Shown piece by piece: positions 1-5,634 of a DNA stretch of 21,660 bases. The DNA comes from a virus. The translations under genes were made by a program, and so were the position numbers. Every line of letters begins with the position of its first letter. Within the stretch, counting starts at the first letter, position 1. The DNA lies in the IMG/VR virus record IMGVR_UViG_3300025642_000033, positions 1-21,660 of that record. The stretch is one strand, 5' to 3'. Below the pieces are notes generated by a model, which was not told where the DNA came from, searched no databases, and saw only the letters and a program-made list of their open reading frames with translations.

Positions 1-1
1 T

Positions 2-310
2 TTAATGGATGCGGACGGATGTAGGAAAACATATTACACCGCTAACTTAAAATTAGCAGAACAAGTATTAGAGTTATTAATTAAAATTGGTTATTCAGGA
101 AGTATAATTAAAAGAGAGAGGGAGCAGCTTTATAGTGGTTATAAAATCCCTGTTTCTACGATTGGTTATTCGGTTACAAGGCATGCCTATAAAAATAGGT
201 TTTTATTGAAGATAAATAAAGCTCAATATAAAGGGAAGGTATTTTGTCTTTCAACTGGAAATGGTAACTTTTTAGCTATGCGAAATGGTAAAATATTCCT
301 AACTGGAAAT
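2..310 (+). mobile_element. C-terminal part of a LAGLIDADG intein
   Basis: The first codons read LMDADG, a second LAGLIDADG-type motif of a homing endonuclease, followed by a segment typical of that domain. The end of the segment has intein blocks F and G: VFCLSTGNGNFLAMRNG, then KIFLTGN, then Thr of the extein. The terminal Asn is codon 308-310 and the +1 residue is Thr at 311-313. The usual penultimate His is replaced by Gly (GN instead of HN), a variant known in some inteins. The insertion point is directly in front of the catalytic GNHE motif of the host enzyme, a conserved site as expected for inteins. The N-terminal splicing block is outside the window, so activity cannot be judged. Confidence 0.85.
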
Positions 311-781
311 ACAGGCAACCATGAGTTGAAATTAGCCAAGTCTGGTTATGGCGACCCTATGGCCTGGTTATGTCAGGAGCTCAGAGTCAAATATGGCGGA
401 ATATCCGCCTTTCTTAAACTAAGGTGTTTTCCCAAGACACACTTATCACCTGTTGTGTTTTTTCTACATCATGGCTGGACAGCCGGCAGACAAACTGGCA
501 ACACAATTAACAATCTGGAAAGACTCGCTCAGTATTGGGAGGCGGATGTTTATTGCATAGGCCACAGTCATAAGCTTTTCGTATCAAAGCGCGTTAGAGT
601 AAATATAGATGGAAAGAAGACCCTTTTGTTCGTTAATACTGGAACCTTCCTAGAAACAGCCTCTTACGGAACGTCTGGGTATAGTGAACTGGCCGGGTAT
701 CCACCTTTAAGGATAGGTTCACCTAAGATAAAGTGGTATCCAACAAAGCGCGACGGGAATACATTATATGCGTCAGAATAA
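2..781 (+). CDS. Metallophosphoesterase interrupted by an intein (5' partial)
   Basis: The reading frame enters from the left edge. The first ~103 codons are the C-terminal part of an intein and the rest is the C-terminal part of a calcineurin-like metallophosphoesterase. Extein motifs seen: GNHE at 314-325, then HHG and GHSH, which are standard metal-binding blocks of this superfamily. Phage members near replication genes are often SbcD-like or Mre11-like nucleases or other phosphoesterases; the substrate cannot be told here. The N-terminal metal-binding motifs and the first half of the intein lie outside the window. If splicing occurs, the mature enzyme has Thr immediately before GNHE. The stop overlaps the next gene by 14 bases. 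Confidence is high for the family and low for the exact role. Confidence 0.85.
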   Translation, partial: LMDADGCRKTYYTANLKLAEQVLELLIKIGYSGSIIKREREQLYSGYKIPVSTIGYSVTRHAYKNRFLLKINKAQYKGKVFCLSTGNGNFLAMRNGKIFLTGNTGNHELKLAKSGYGDPMAWLCQELRVKYGGISAFLKLRCFPKTHLSPVVFFLHHGWTAGRQTGNTINNLERLAQYWEADVYCIGHSHKLFVSKRVRVNIDGKKTLLFVNTGTFLETASYGTSGYSELAGYPPLRIGSPKIKWYPTKRDGNTLYASE

Positions 782-1082
782 AATACCAAAATCTATTTAT
801 ATTTTTGGTCGGAAATTTAAAATTAAAACAACAAACGGTTCTGGTGGTTCAGCAAATACCGCGACTTGTGAAATAGAAATAGGTTTAAAATACCCTAAAG
901 ACAGGGCTGATATAATAATACACGAGGTCTTAGAGGTAATTTTACTTGAAAGGGGTCATAGGTATTATAGGTATTCAGGAGATGTAAACGAGAACTATCA
1001 CTTTTCTTTTAATCACAATGAATTTGAAAATATTTGCACGGACTTAGCTGGGGCAATAAAACAACTAAGGAGATGTTTATAG
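768..1082 (+). CDS. Putative zincin-like metallopeptidase (HEVLE)
   Basis: A 104-residue protein. At residues 52-56 it has HEVLE preceded by hydrophobic residues (ADIIIHEVLEVILL), then a downstream FNHNEFENIC segment with His83 and Glu85. HExxE-type helices of this kind occur in small phage proteins annotated as putative metallopeptidases. Zn binding is inferred from H52, E56 and possibly H83. It lies between the phosphoesterase (14-base overlap) and the HAD gene (1-base overlap), so it is translationally coupled to both. Substrate is unknown. The protein is much shorter than classic zincins, so it may be structural or regulatory instead. Confidence 0.55.
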   Translation: MRQNKIPKSIYIFGRKFKIKTTNGSGGSANTATCEIEIGLKYPKDRADIIIHEVLEVILLERGHRYYRYSGDVNENYHFSFNHNEFENICTDLAGAIKQLRRCL

Positions 1083-1564
1083 TGATTGCCTTCGATTTAG
1101 ACGGCGTTTTAAGAGACCTACAAGGCTATCTAAGGACAAAATACGGCGTTCCCCTACCCAGTGTATGGTTTTTCACTTACAAGGGCTTAGGATTCTGGGA
1201 ATGGGCTGAATTTGATAATAATAAGATGCCCCTTTTGGCAAAACCTACCAAGTATTATAATACCATTAGAAAGCACTGCAAAAATATAGAAATATGGACT
1301 CATCAATATCCGCATTGGAGACCCTTAACAAAACTATGGATAAAAAAGTACCTTGGAGATTGCACGGTAAGGTTTCTCACTACCAAGCAAAAAAGAGCGC
1401 GCCTGGATAGATGTAAGGATACTATATTGATTGAAGACTGCCCTAATTTCAAAAGCTACGATAGGATTGTTCTCATAGATAAGCCTTATAATAGAAACAT
1501 CAAAGCTAAGAGGATTAAAAAGGTCGGTCAGCTAGAAAAGCTACTATTAAAGGAGGGGAAATGA
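1082..1564 (+). CDS. HAD-superfamily phosphatase (nucleotidase-like)
   Basis: A 160-residue protein. Residues 5-9 are DLDGV, the HAD motif I with nucleophile D5 and acid/base D7. WTHQ at 72-75 fits motif II (T73), K102 may be the motif III lysine, and IEDC at 117-120 fits motif IV. Small phage HAD proteins of this size include 5'(3')-deoxyribonucleotidases and polynucleotide phosphatases, so a role in nucleotide recycling is likely but not proven. I chose the GTG start at 1082 because AAGGAG at 1067-1072 is 9 bases upstream. An ATG at 1073 lies on that SD itself and one at 1034 is deep in the previous gene. The stop overlaps the next ATG (AATGA). Confidence 0.75.
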   Translation: MIAFDLDGVLRDLQGYLRTKYGVPLPSVWFFTYKGLGFWEWAEFDNNKMPLLAKPTKYYNTIRKHCKNIEIWTHQYPHWRPLTKLWIKKYLGDCTVRFLTTKQKRARLDRCKDTILIEDCPNFKSYDRIVLIDKPYNRNIKAKRIKKVGQLEKLLLKEGK

Positions 1565-1689
1565 CAGATGCCTTAAGGGAGACCTTAATAGCGTTGCTTA
1601 ATAAGCACAAGAGCGGAGAAATGAATACCATTGATGCCATTACAGAAATCGAGAGGGTTCTGCCCTTAAAGGAAGGAGATGTTGCATGA
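1561..1689 (+). CDS. Small hypothetical protein, 42 aa
   Basis: Not recognised. It starts at an ATG overlapping the previous TGA, behind a strong SD (AAGGAGGGG, 1551-1559), and ends in a TGA overlapping the next ATG (ATGA at 1686-1689). The product is soluble and mixed-charge with predicted helical stretches (ALRETLIALLNKHKSG; ITEIERVL). The tight coupling on both sides and the strong SD are the case for it being real. Confidence 0.65.
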   Translation: MTDALRETLIALLNKHKSGEMNTIDAITEIERVLPLKEGDVA

Positions 1690-2012
1690 GAACCTTTAAT
1701 TCAGGGGCAACTCGAGATTCCGATAATAACAAAAATGATTTTGAAGGGTTCCTTAGCCCACAGGTAATAGAATGCTTCGGCAACTACATGACAAAGCACC
1801 GCAAACAGGCCGATGGGAACATCAGGGACAGCGACAACTGGCAAAAAGGAATCCCTAAAGACGCTTATATTAAATCAGCGTTCAGGCATCTCCTTGATTG
1901 GTGGAAGGAACACCGAGGTATAAAGTCTAAAGACGGCTTAATAGAGGCTCTGTGTGCGCTGATGTTCAACGTAATGGGGTATTTGCATGAGACATTGAAG
2001 GAGGGGAAATGA
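1686..2012 (+). CDS. DUF5664 / dATP-dGTP diphosphohydrolase N-terminal-domain protein
   Basis: A 108-residue protein matching the family remembered as DUF5664 (PF18909), a common phage domain with MazG-like helical folds. Visible signature pieces are FNSGATRDSD near the N-terminus, FEGFLSPQVIECFGNYM, the middle DSDNWQKGIPKDAYIKSAFRH, and HLLDWWKEHRG. The family is thought to hydrolyse deoxynucleoside triphosphates. The DSDNWQKG/E-H segments are the likely metal-binding region. Its place after the HAD phosphatase suggests a small nucleotide-pool module. The family is named partly from Z-genome phages, but no PurZ-like gene is in this window, so a modified genome should not be inferred. Confidence 0.75.
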   Translation: MRTFNSGATRDSDNNKNDFEGFLSPQVIECFGNYMTKHRKQADGNIRDSDNWQKGIPKDAYIKSAFRHLLDWWKEHRGIKSKDGLIEALCALMFNVMGYLHETLKEGK

Positions 2013-2260
2013 GATTAAATACAATAATTGAATTACCAGATGGTCGCATAGGAACGATTTGTTATAATAATTTAGATGGTCGTGGTGGTGTGTGGGGAAA
2101 ACATAAATTTGAAATGCCTTCCAATGGTTTTGGCGATGAATTACCTAAACCTGATTTTATGTTAAGAGAAAAAAGTATGCAGGGCAGGGTGGGGGTAGAT
2201 TGTAGTGAGTGTGTAGGAGAAGAATTTAAAATAATAGAAAAAGGAGGGTATAATGAGTAA
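2009..2260 (+). CDS. Hypothetical protein, 83 aa
   Basis: Not recognised. The start overlaps the previous stop (ATGA) behind AAGGAGGGG, the same SD block seen before 1561. The N-terminal half looks beta-rich (NTIIELPDGRIGTICYNN) with a Gly-rich turn, and two Cys sit near the C-terminus (VDCSECVG). It may be a small OB/SH3-like or zinc-free barrel protein, but there is no firm match. Confidence 0.6.
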   Translation: MRLNTIIELPDGRIGTICYNNLDGRGGVWGKHKFEMPSNGFGDELPKPDFMLREKSMQGRVGVDCSECVGEEFKIIEKGGYNE

Positions 2261-2390
2261 TTTCTATCTCGAAAACGAGGGATATAAGAAATTAAAAAAA
2301 GAGCTAAGGAATTTTAGTTTAATTGAAAAATTTACAGAGGTTGTGGGCGATGCTATTCAATATGGCATTGCCTTAAGGAATAAAAAATGA
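2253..2390 (+). CDS. Small hypothetical protein, 45 aa
   Basis: Not recognised. ATG 2253 has a strong SD (AAGGAGG, 2241-2247) and overlaps the end of the previous gene. The product is Lys/Glu-rich and probably helical (YKKLKKELRNFSLIEKF). The stop TGA overlaps the next ATG at 2387. Confidence 0.6.
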   Translation: MSNFYLENEGYKKLKKELRNFSLIEKFTEVVGDAIQYGIALRNKK

Positions 2391-2530
2391 CCTATGATGG
2401 CAAGAAAGAGACGGGTTTCTGCTGGTCGTGTGGCCGACAATGCAAGAAGTTCTTTTGTAACGAGAAATGTTACAAGGCTTATAACAGAAAGAATGGTATA
2501 AAAAATAAGAAATTCGAGAAAAAGCCTTGA
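2387..2530 (+). CDS. Small zinc-ribbon-like protein, 47 aa
   Basis: The product has CWSCGRQC and FCNEKC, so Cys pairs at about residues 12/15/19 and 24/28, followed by a Lys/Arg-rich tail. That is a plausible single zinc knuckle, and a nucleic-acid-binding role is an inference. It is coupled to the previous gene through an ATGA overlap. Its TGA stop is part of the TTGACA -35 box of the promoter starting at 2527. Confidence 0.65.
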   Translation: MTYDGKKETGFCWSCGRQCKKFFCNEKCYKAYNRKNGIKNKKFEKKP

Positions 2531-2555
2531 CAGAATTAGAAATGTAGTGTATACT
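2527..2555 (+). promoter_or_regulatory. Sigma70 promoter of cassette A
   Basis: TTGACA at 2527-2532, a 17-base spacer, then TATACT at 2550-2555. This is a perfect -35 box with optimal spacing and a 5/6 -10 box. The expected transcription start is near 2562. It closely resembles the promoter at 5434-5462: both begin TTGACAGAA and have GTG directly before the -10, CTT after it, and TATGA further on. Confidence 0.8.
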
Positions 2556-2561
2556 TTATAT

Positions 2562-2713
2562 GAGGAGAAAAATTGAATATGAAACACAAATCCCGCAAAC
2601 AAAAAAAGTCGCCTATCTTTATGTCAACAATTAGCCCTTGCGGACACGAAACAAACGGTGACTACCTCGTTGAGAGGTCATTGTTTGCGGGTCGGGTTCG
2701 TATAGGGCTTTTT
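2562..2713 (+). ncRNA. Structured promoter-proximal RNA of cassette A
   Basis: Between the promoter and a U-run the RNA can form these elements. P1 pairs 2592-2602 (CCCGCAAACAA) with 2681-2691, 11 perfect bp. P2 pairs AGCCCT 2633-2638 with AGGGCT 2704-2709, extended by ACGAA 2646-2650 with TTCGT 2697-2701. P3 pairs 2652-2661 with 2678-2687. P4 pairs CCTC 2665-2668 with GAGG 2674-2677. The P1 3' strand lies inside the P2 loop and overlaps P3, so P1 is either a pseudoknot or an alternative fold that breaks the terminator. Cassette B (5469-5614) has the same order of elements. Function is unknown: attenuator, cis antitermination site or small RNA. A 49-codon ORF overlaps it. Confidence 0.55.
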
Positions 2714-2728
2714 AGTTTAAGGGGATAA
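2579..2728 (+). CDS. Possible 49-aa ORF overlapping cassette A RNA
   Basis: ATG 2579 follows GAGGAG (2562-2567) at about 11 bases. The frame runs through the hairpin and the U-run (GGG CTT TTT read as Gly-Leu-Phe) to TAA 2726-2728. The N-terminus is Lys-rich (MKHKSRKQKKSPIF). Compared with the 49-codon ORF at 5469, a KS...SP stretch aligns with several synonymous third-base differences (AAG/AAA, TCG/TCT, TCA/TCT, AGC/AGT), which hints at coding constraint. The same frame continues after the TAA into the DUF559-like remnant. It could be a real small protein, a leader peptide or a by-product of the RNA. Confidence 0.35.
   Translation: MKHKSRKQKKSPIFMSTISPCGHETNGDYLVERSLFAGRVRIGLFSLRG
2633..2713 (+). 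terminator. Intrinsic terminator of cassette A
   Basis: A long imperfect hairpin closed by AGCCCT/AGGGCT (2633-2638 with 2704-2709), extended by ACGAA/TTCGT, followed by five T (2709-2713). The hairpin loop is itself structured. The alternative pairing 2592-2602 with 2681-2691 would compete with its upper part. Confidence 0.6.
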
Positions 2729-3046
2729 AAAGAATTAAATTACCTTGAAGACTTAAAGGTTGTCCCTCAATATAAAATCGGTCAATATAGGGTAGATTTT
2801 TTGGTTGCAAAAAAGAAAGTAGTTATCATTGAGTGTGATTCACAGCAATTTCACGAGAGAACTGAGCCTGAAAGACGATATGAAAAAGCAAGAGACAGGT
2901 TCCTGCAAGTAGAAGGTTATAAAATATTTCATTATACTGGTGCAAGTATTAAAAATAATTCCTTAGATATAGCAAAGGAAATTATAGCCTATGTTTTAGA
3001 TTGTGATGAAAGATGTTTATGTAAAAGTGCTGATGGGATAAACTAG
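2729..3046 (+). pseudogene. DUF559/Vsr-like endonuclease without an intact start
   Basis: The frame from 2729 encodes a DUF559-type PD-(D/E)XK fold: PQYKIGQYRVDFLV with the catalytic-type Asp, then KKVVIIECDSQQFH, then RYEKARDRFLQVEGYKIFHYTG. Similarity to the family begins right after the TAA at 2726-2728, yet there is no ATG or GTG start. The first usable start, TTG 2801, comes after the Asp of YRVDF and would remove a catalytic residue. Options are a 5'-truncated endonuclease cut off by cassette A, readthrough of the TAA from the ORF at 2579 (same frame), or a sequencing error. Such domains in phages are often mobile or homing nucleases. Confidence 0.6.
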
Positions 3047-3056
3047 GGAGACCAAA

Positions 3057-3692
3057 ATGCCATATAAGAACATAATCTTTGTAAAGCTATTATGGAAAGA
3101 ATTGTTATTAGAGGACAACAGGTTTACTGAACTATGTAATGATGGACAAAAGGGGCTTTATTTAATGCTCCTCTTGCTCGCTGGAGCCACCAATAATAAC
3201 ATACCAGAAAGTGAAAATTACCTGAAAAGAACGTTAAATCTCGTTGAAAAACCTGAAATCGTTGCACAAAATAGGGATTTCCTGCTGTCCACTTTTCCTA
3301 AACTTATTAGGAGTAACGGTTATCTTAAGTTCAAGAAATTCAAGGGCTTACACAATTACCTTGGGAAGTCCAAAGTGGGTACAATCGGAAACGATTTGGG
3401 ACGTCCAAGAATAGATAAGAATAGAATAGAAGAGAATAGAATAGAAGAGAATAGAATAGATAAGATAAAAGTCAAAAAAGACATCTACCTAGAATTTGTC
3501 TTACTAACCAAAGAAGAGCTTGAAAAACTCGTTAAAAGATTTGGGGAACCTCAAATAAAAGATGGCATAGGGCGGCTCAATAATTACATCGGCTCAACAG
3601 GCAAAAAATATAAGTCGCATTATTTTACAATATTAAACTGGTTGGCAAAAGATGAGCCAGTTAAAAAGAAAGACGAGGGGTGGAAATTATGA
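3057..3692 (+). CDS. Replication initiator / helicase-loader-like protein
   Basis: A 211-residue protein. The N-terminal ~105 residues look like a winged-helix type domain (LLWKELLLED...GLYLMLLLLAG). Residues 118-140 are a charged repeat linker (RIDKNRIEEN...). The C-terminal module, about 147-198, has LTKEELEKLVKRFG...RLNNYIGS then KKYKSHYFTILNW, a pattern common at the end of phage DnaD-like or O-like replication proteins upstream of helicase genes. It probably binds the origin and/or loads the helicase encoded at 4097. The SD is GGGAG just upstream. The linker is encoded by a 15-bp tandem repeat that could itself be a DNA element. Confidence 0.65.
   Translation: MPYKNIIFVKLLWKELLLEDNRFTELCNDGQKGLYLMLLLLAGATNNNIPESENYLKRTLNLVEKPEIVAQNRDFLLSTFPKLIRSNGYLKFKKFKGLHNYLGKSKVGTIGNDLGRPRIDKNRIEENRIEENRIDKIKVKKDIYLEFVLLTKEELEKLVKRFGEPQIKDGIGRLNNYIGSTGKKYKSHYFTILNWLAKDEPVKKKDEGWKL
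3420..3464 (+). repeat. 15-bp tandem repeat inside the replication gene
   Basis: Three consecutive units: AATAGAATAGAAGAG twice (3420-3434, 3435-3449) and a near copy ending in ATAAG (3450-3464), preceded by a partial unit at 3411-3419. It encodes the RIEEN-type linker. Repeats inside initiator genes act as origins in lambda and several Gram-positive phages, so an origin is possible, but A/G-rich linker repeats also arise without that role. Confidence 0.6.
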
Positions 3693-3901
3693 AAAAAATA
3701 GATGGAGAGATGAAGGTAGACTTTGAGCAATTCCTAATGGATACACACGCAGAGGGTTATATTGGCACAGATGATATGATGAGTGATGCTTTTGAAGATT
3801 GGGTGCAAGATTTAAACATTGATGACTGGATTGAATATGGGAATTTATATGTCAAGAAAATACTTACCGACTCAGAGGGCAAGGGAAACTGGGCAGCATG
3901 A
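3689..3901 (+). CDS. Acidic hypothetical protein, 70 aa
   Basis: Not recognised. I chose ATG 3689 (overlapping the previous stop as ATGA) because GAGGGG lies 9-10 bases upstream. A GTG at 3680 sits on that SD. The product is strongly acidic (DDMMSDAFEDWVQDLNIDDW) and probably helical. It lies between the initiator and helicase genes, so it may be a replication accessory factor, by position only. The stop overlaps the next ATG. Confidence 0.6.
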   Translation: MKKIDGEMKVDFEQFLMDTHAEGYIGTDDMMSDAFEDWVQDLNIDDWIEYGNLYVKKILTDSEGKGNWAA

Positions 3902-4155
3902 TACCTCACACAAACGCAGATAAAGCCATATCAAACGAACTCCTTAGAATAGACCGTTCTATCTGGCACACCTTATCCTGTATTAAAGAAACATGCTCAA
4001 AACTTTATTTGTCTTGCTTACTATCAAACCCAGGATTCAGCGATTACATATTAGAAACAATTTTACTAATAGAAAAGGAACAGGGGGAAATACACAATGG
4101 TTATAAATCCCAAGGACGTCCAGAGGATAAGCAGTCACTTAGCTGGCTTACATAA
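3898..4155 (+). CDS. Hypothetical protein, 85 aa
   Basis: Not recognised. ATG 3898 overlaps the previous TGA (ATGA). The product is probably helical with four Cys (SCIKETC, LSCLL) and no clear zinc pattern. Its last 59 bases overlap the start of the helicase gene in another frame, which is long for this genome, so its true end or existence is less certain than its neighbours. Confidence 0.5.
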   Translation: MIPHTNADKAISNELLRIDRSIWHTLSCIKETCSKLYLSCLLSNPGFSDYILETILLIEKEQGEIHNGYKSQGRPEDKQSLSWLT

Positions 4156-5029
4156 AGACCTTTCAACCAGGCCGCCGAGTCCGAAATACCCTATATCATC
4201 CTTACCTCATTTTAATCGCAAGGCATGGGGGCTTCAATGTGGCAAAGTTACTGTAATCGCAGGTCGGACATCTTCCGGAAAATCCGCGCTATCAGAAGGA
4301 TTCGCTCTTGACTTAGCTGAAAACGGGGTTCCTACGCTATTTTTATCCTTAGAAATGGATGTTGCGTCTTTGACAGAAAGGGCTTTTTGTCGCACAATGC
4401 AGGTAGATAATTACTCCTTATTAACAGGACAATTTAAGTTTCAGAAGGAAATTCAGGACAAATGGAAGATTTTTACAGAGTCAATGGCGAAATTACCACT
4501 CCTTATAACCTGCGAAATAGGCAAGACCTTTAAGGAAGTAAATCAAATAGTAGAAGCCCTTGACCCTACGCCAAAAGCGGTATTCGTGGATTACATAGGA
4601 GCGATAGCTTTCAAGGACAGGCAGTCCAGGGAAATGATGAATGAATATATCCGGCAATTTAAGGAACTTGCTATAAAGAAGGATTTTATAGGTGTCTTAT
4701 GCAGTCAGATAAACAGACAAGGCGCGGTAGCCGGAGAGGAACCTCAGCTTCATCAATTAAAGGAGACTGGAAATCTCGAAGAAACCGCATCCGTTGTATT
4801 TTTAATCCACAATCCATACATAATGACGCATAACGAAGAGGACAGGGGCAAGGCTACTATTGTAATTGCGAAAAACAGAAACGGCAGGACAGGCCGGCAC
4901 AAGGTAAAGTTCGTTCCTCAGTATTATAGGTTCGAGGAGCTTGATACAGTGGAACCCAGTAATGACTCTTTATTTGAAGACGATAGTAAGCGGTTTCTGG
5001 ATACATTTGGCGGGAAGGTGGTAAAGTGA
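4097..5029 (+). CDS. DnaB-type replicative helicase (ATPase domain)
   Basis: A 310-residue RecA-fold helicase of the DnaB C-terminal family. Visible motifs: Walker A GRTSSGKS (56-63), the LFLSLEM motif with Glu (81-87), Walker B AVFVD (161-165), SQINR (203-207), and IAKNRNGRTG (257-266) containing the arginine-finger region. The N-terminal primase-binding domain of cellular DnaB is missing, as in many phage helicases. It would unwind the replication fork as a hexamer. The SD GGGGG lies 9 bases before ATG 4097. The initiator-like gene upstream and NinG-like gene downstream support a replication and recombination operon. Confidence 0.85.
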   Translation: MVINPKDVQRISSHLAGLHKDLSTRPPSPKYPISSLPHFNRKAWGLQCGKVTVIAGRTSSGKSALSEGFALDLAENGVPTLFLSLEMDVASLTERAFCRTMQVDNYSLLTGQFKFQKEIQDKWKIFTESMAKLPLLITCEIGKTFKEVNQIVEALDPTPKAVFVDYIGAIAFKDRQSREMMNEYIRQFKELAIKKDFIGVLCSQINRQGAVAGEEPQLHQLKETGNLEETASVVFLIHNPYIMTHNEEDRGKATIVIAKNRNGRTGRHKVKFVPQYYRFEELDTVEPSNDSLFEDDSKRFLDTFGGKVVK

Positions 5030-5472
5030 AACGCAAACAAAAACCCCTTAAAACCTTATCAAAACTAAAAAAAGACCTTTGGAAATTAGTATCAATATAT
5101 GTAAGAGTAAGCGAAGCAAACGGCGAAGGATTAGTTAGATGCGTTACCTGTGGCAAATGGCTCCATTGGACAAAAATGCAAGCAGGACATTTTATAGACG
5201 GCAGAACAAACTCTATTCTCTATGATTTACGAGGTGTACACCCCCAGGACATCAGGTGCAATATCTTCCTTTCAGGAAATAAAGTAGAATACACCCTTTA
5301 TATGCAGAAACGCTACGGGCAAGAAGTAGTAGACGAATTACGGCAACTCAGAAAAACTGAGAAGAAATATCTGCGGCATGAACTTGAAGACATGATTGCT
5401 GATTTCAAGGAACGATTAAAAAAATATAAACACTTGACAGAACGGAAAACATCGTGTATGCTTGTAATATGA
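5026..5472 (+). CDS. ninG: NinG/Rap-like recombination protein
   Basis: A 148-residue protein matching the lambda NinG family (Rap; PF05766). It has CVTCGKW (C39, C42), then MQAGHF (H55) with GR, DLRGVH (H72), RCN (C78) and LSGN: an HNH-like metal site with zinc ligands. Lambda Rap is a Holliday-junction/D-loop endonuclease that aids RecBCD- or Red-mediated exchange, and a similar role in resolving phage DNA branches is inferred. It starts with GTG overlapping the helicase stop (GTGA) after GGGAAGG. The second sigma70 promoter begins within its last codons. Confidence 0.8.
   Translation: MKRKQKPLKTLSKLKKDLWKLVSIYVRVSEANGEGLVRCVTCGKWLHWTKMQAGHFIDGRTNSILYDLRGVHPQDIRCNIFLSGNKVEYTLYMQKRYGQEVVDELRQLRKTEKKYLRHELEDMIADFKERLKKYKHLTERKTSCMLVI
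5434..5462 (+). promoter_or_regulatory. Sigma70 promoter of cassette B
   Basis: TTGACA at 5434-5439, a 17-base spacer, then TATGCT at 5457-5462. The -35 is perfect and the -10 is 4/6. It lies inside the end of the NinG-like gene. The flanks match promoter A: TTGACAGAA start, GTG before the -10, CTT after it, TATGA downstream. The expected start is near 5469. Confidence 0.7.
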
Positions 5473-5614
5473 TTACAACAACCCCCAACGATAAACAGAT
5501 GAGACGGACGGCTAAATCTTTTATTTTGTCTAACAGTCCTGTGGATAAAGAAAATGATTTGGCTTTCTCGCAAGAGAACTCATTTCGTTGGGGCTTTTCC
5601 ACAGGGCTTTTTTT
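5469..5614 (+). ncRNA. Structured promoter-proximal RNA of cassette B
   Basis: P1 pairs CCCCAACGA 5483-5491 with TCGTTGGGG 5585-5593 (9 perfect bp). P2 pairs 5535-5545 with 5598-5608 (11 bp, one G-U), plus AAAG 5547-5550 with CTTT 5594-5597 across one bulged T. P3 pairs AAATGA 5552-5557 with TCATTT 5580-5585. P4 pairs TTCTC 5565-5569 with GAGAA 5574-5578, closed by a GCAA tetraloop. The 3' strand of P1 occupies what is otherwise an unpaired bulge between P3 and P2, so a pseudoknot is sterically suggested. The RNA ends in seven U. Same element order as cassette A. Function is unknown; it precedes the MCQF-repeat gene at 5635. Confidence 0.6.
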
Positions 5615-5618
5615 ATAA
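5469..5618 (+). CDS. Possible 49-aa ORF overlapping cassette B RNA
   Basis: ATG 5469 lies at about the predicted transcription start, so translation would be nearly leaderless. No SD fits. The 49 codons read through P2 (AGT CCT = Ser-Pro) and the terminator (GGG CTT TTT = Gly-Leu-Phe) to TAA 5616-5618. The ORF at 2579 has the same length and the same frame for both P2 strands. The KSFILSNSP stretch resembles the KSPIF...ISP stretch there. It may be a genuine tiny gene or a consequence of RNA conservation. Confidence 0.35.
   Translation: MITTTPNDKQMRRTAKSFILSNSPVDKENDLAFSQENSFRWGFSTGLFL
5535..5614 (+). terminator. Intrinsic terminator of cassette B
   Basis: An 11-bp stem (5535-5545 with 5598-5608, core CCTGTGGA/TCCACAGG) with a structured loop, followed by seven T at 5608-5614. 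It ends 20 bases before the start of the MCQF gene, so that gene is expressed only by readthrough or when termination is blocked. Confidence 0.75.
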
Positions 5619-5634
5619 CGGACAGGAGGAACAA

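Noticed and set aside
1686-2012. Evidence for a diaminopurine (Z) genome
   Set aside because: Only a DUF5664-type protein is present; no PurZ-like synthetase is in the window.
5469-5614. Type III toxin-antitoxin RNA (ToxI-like) because of the pseudoknot and terminator
   Set aside because: There are no tandem RNA repeats, and the downstream MCQF product does not resemble a ToxN toxin.
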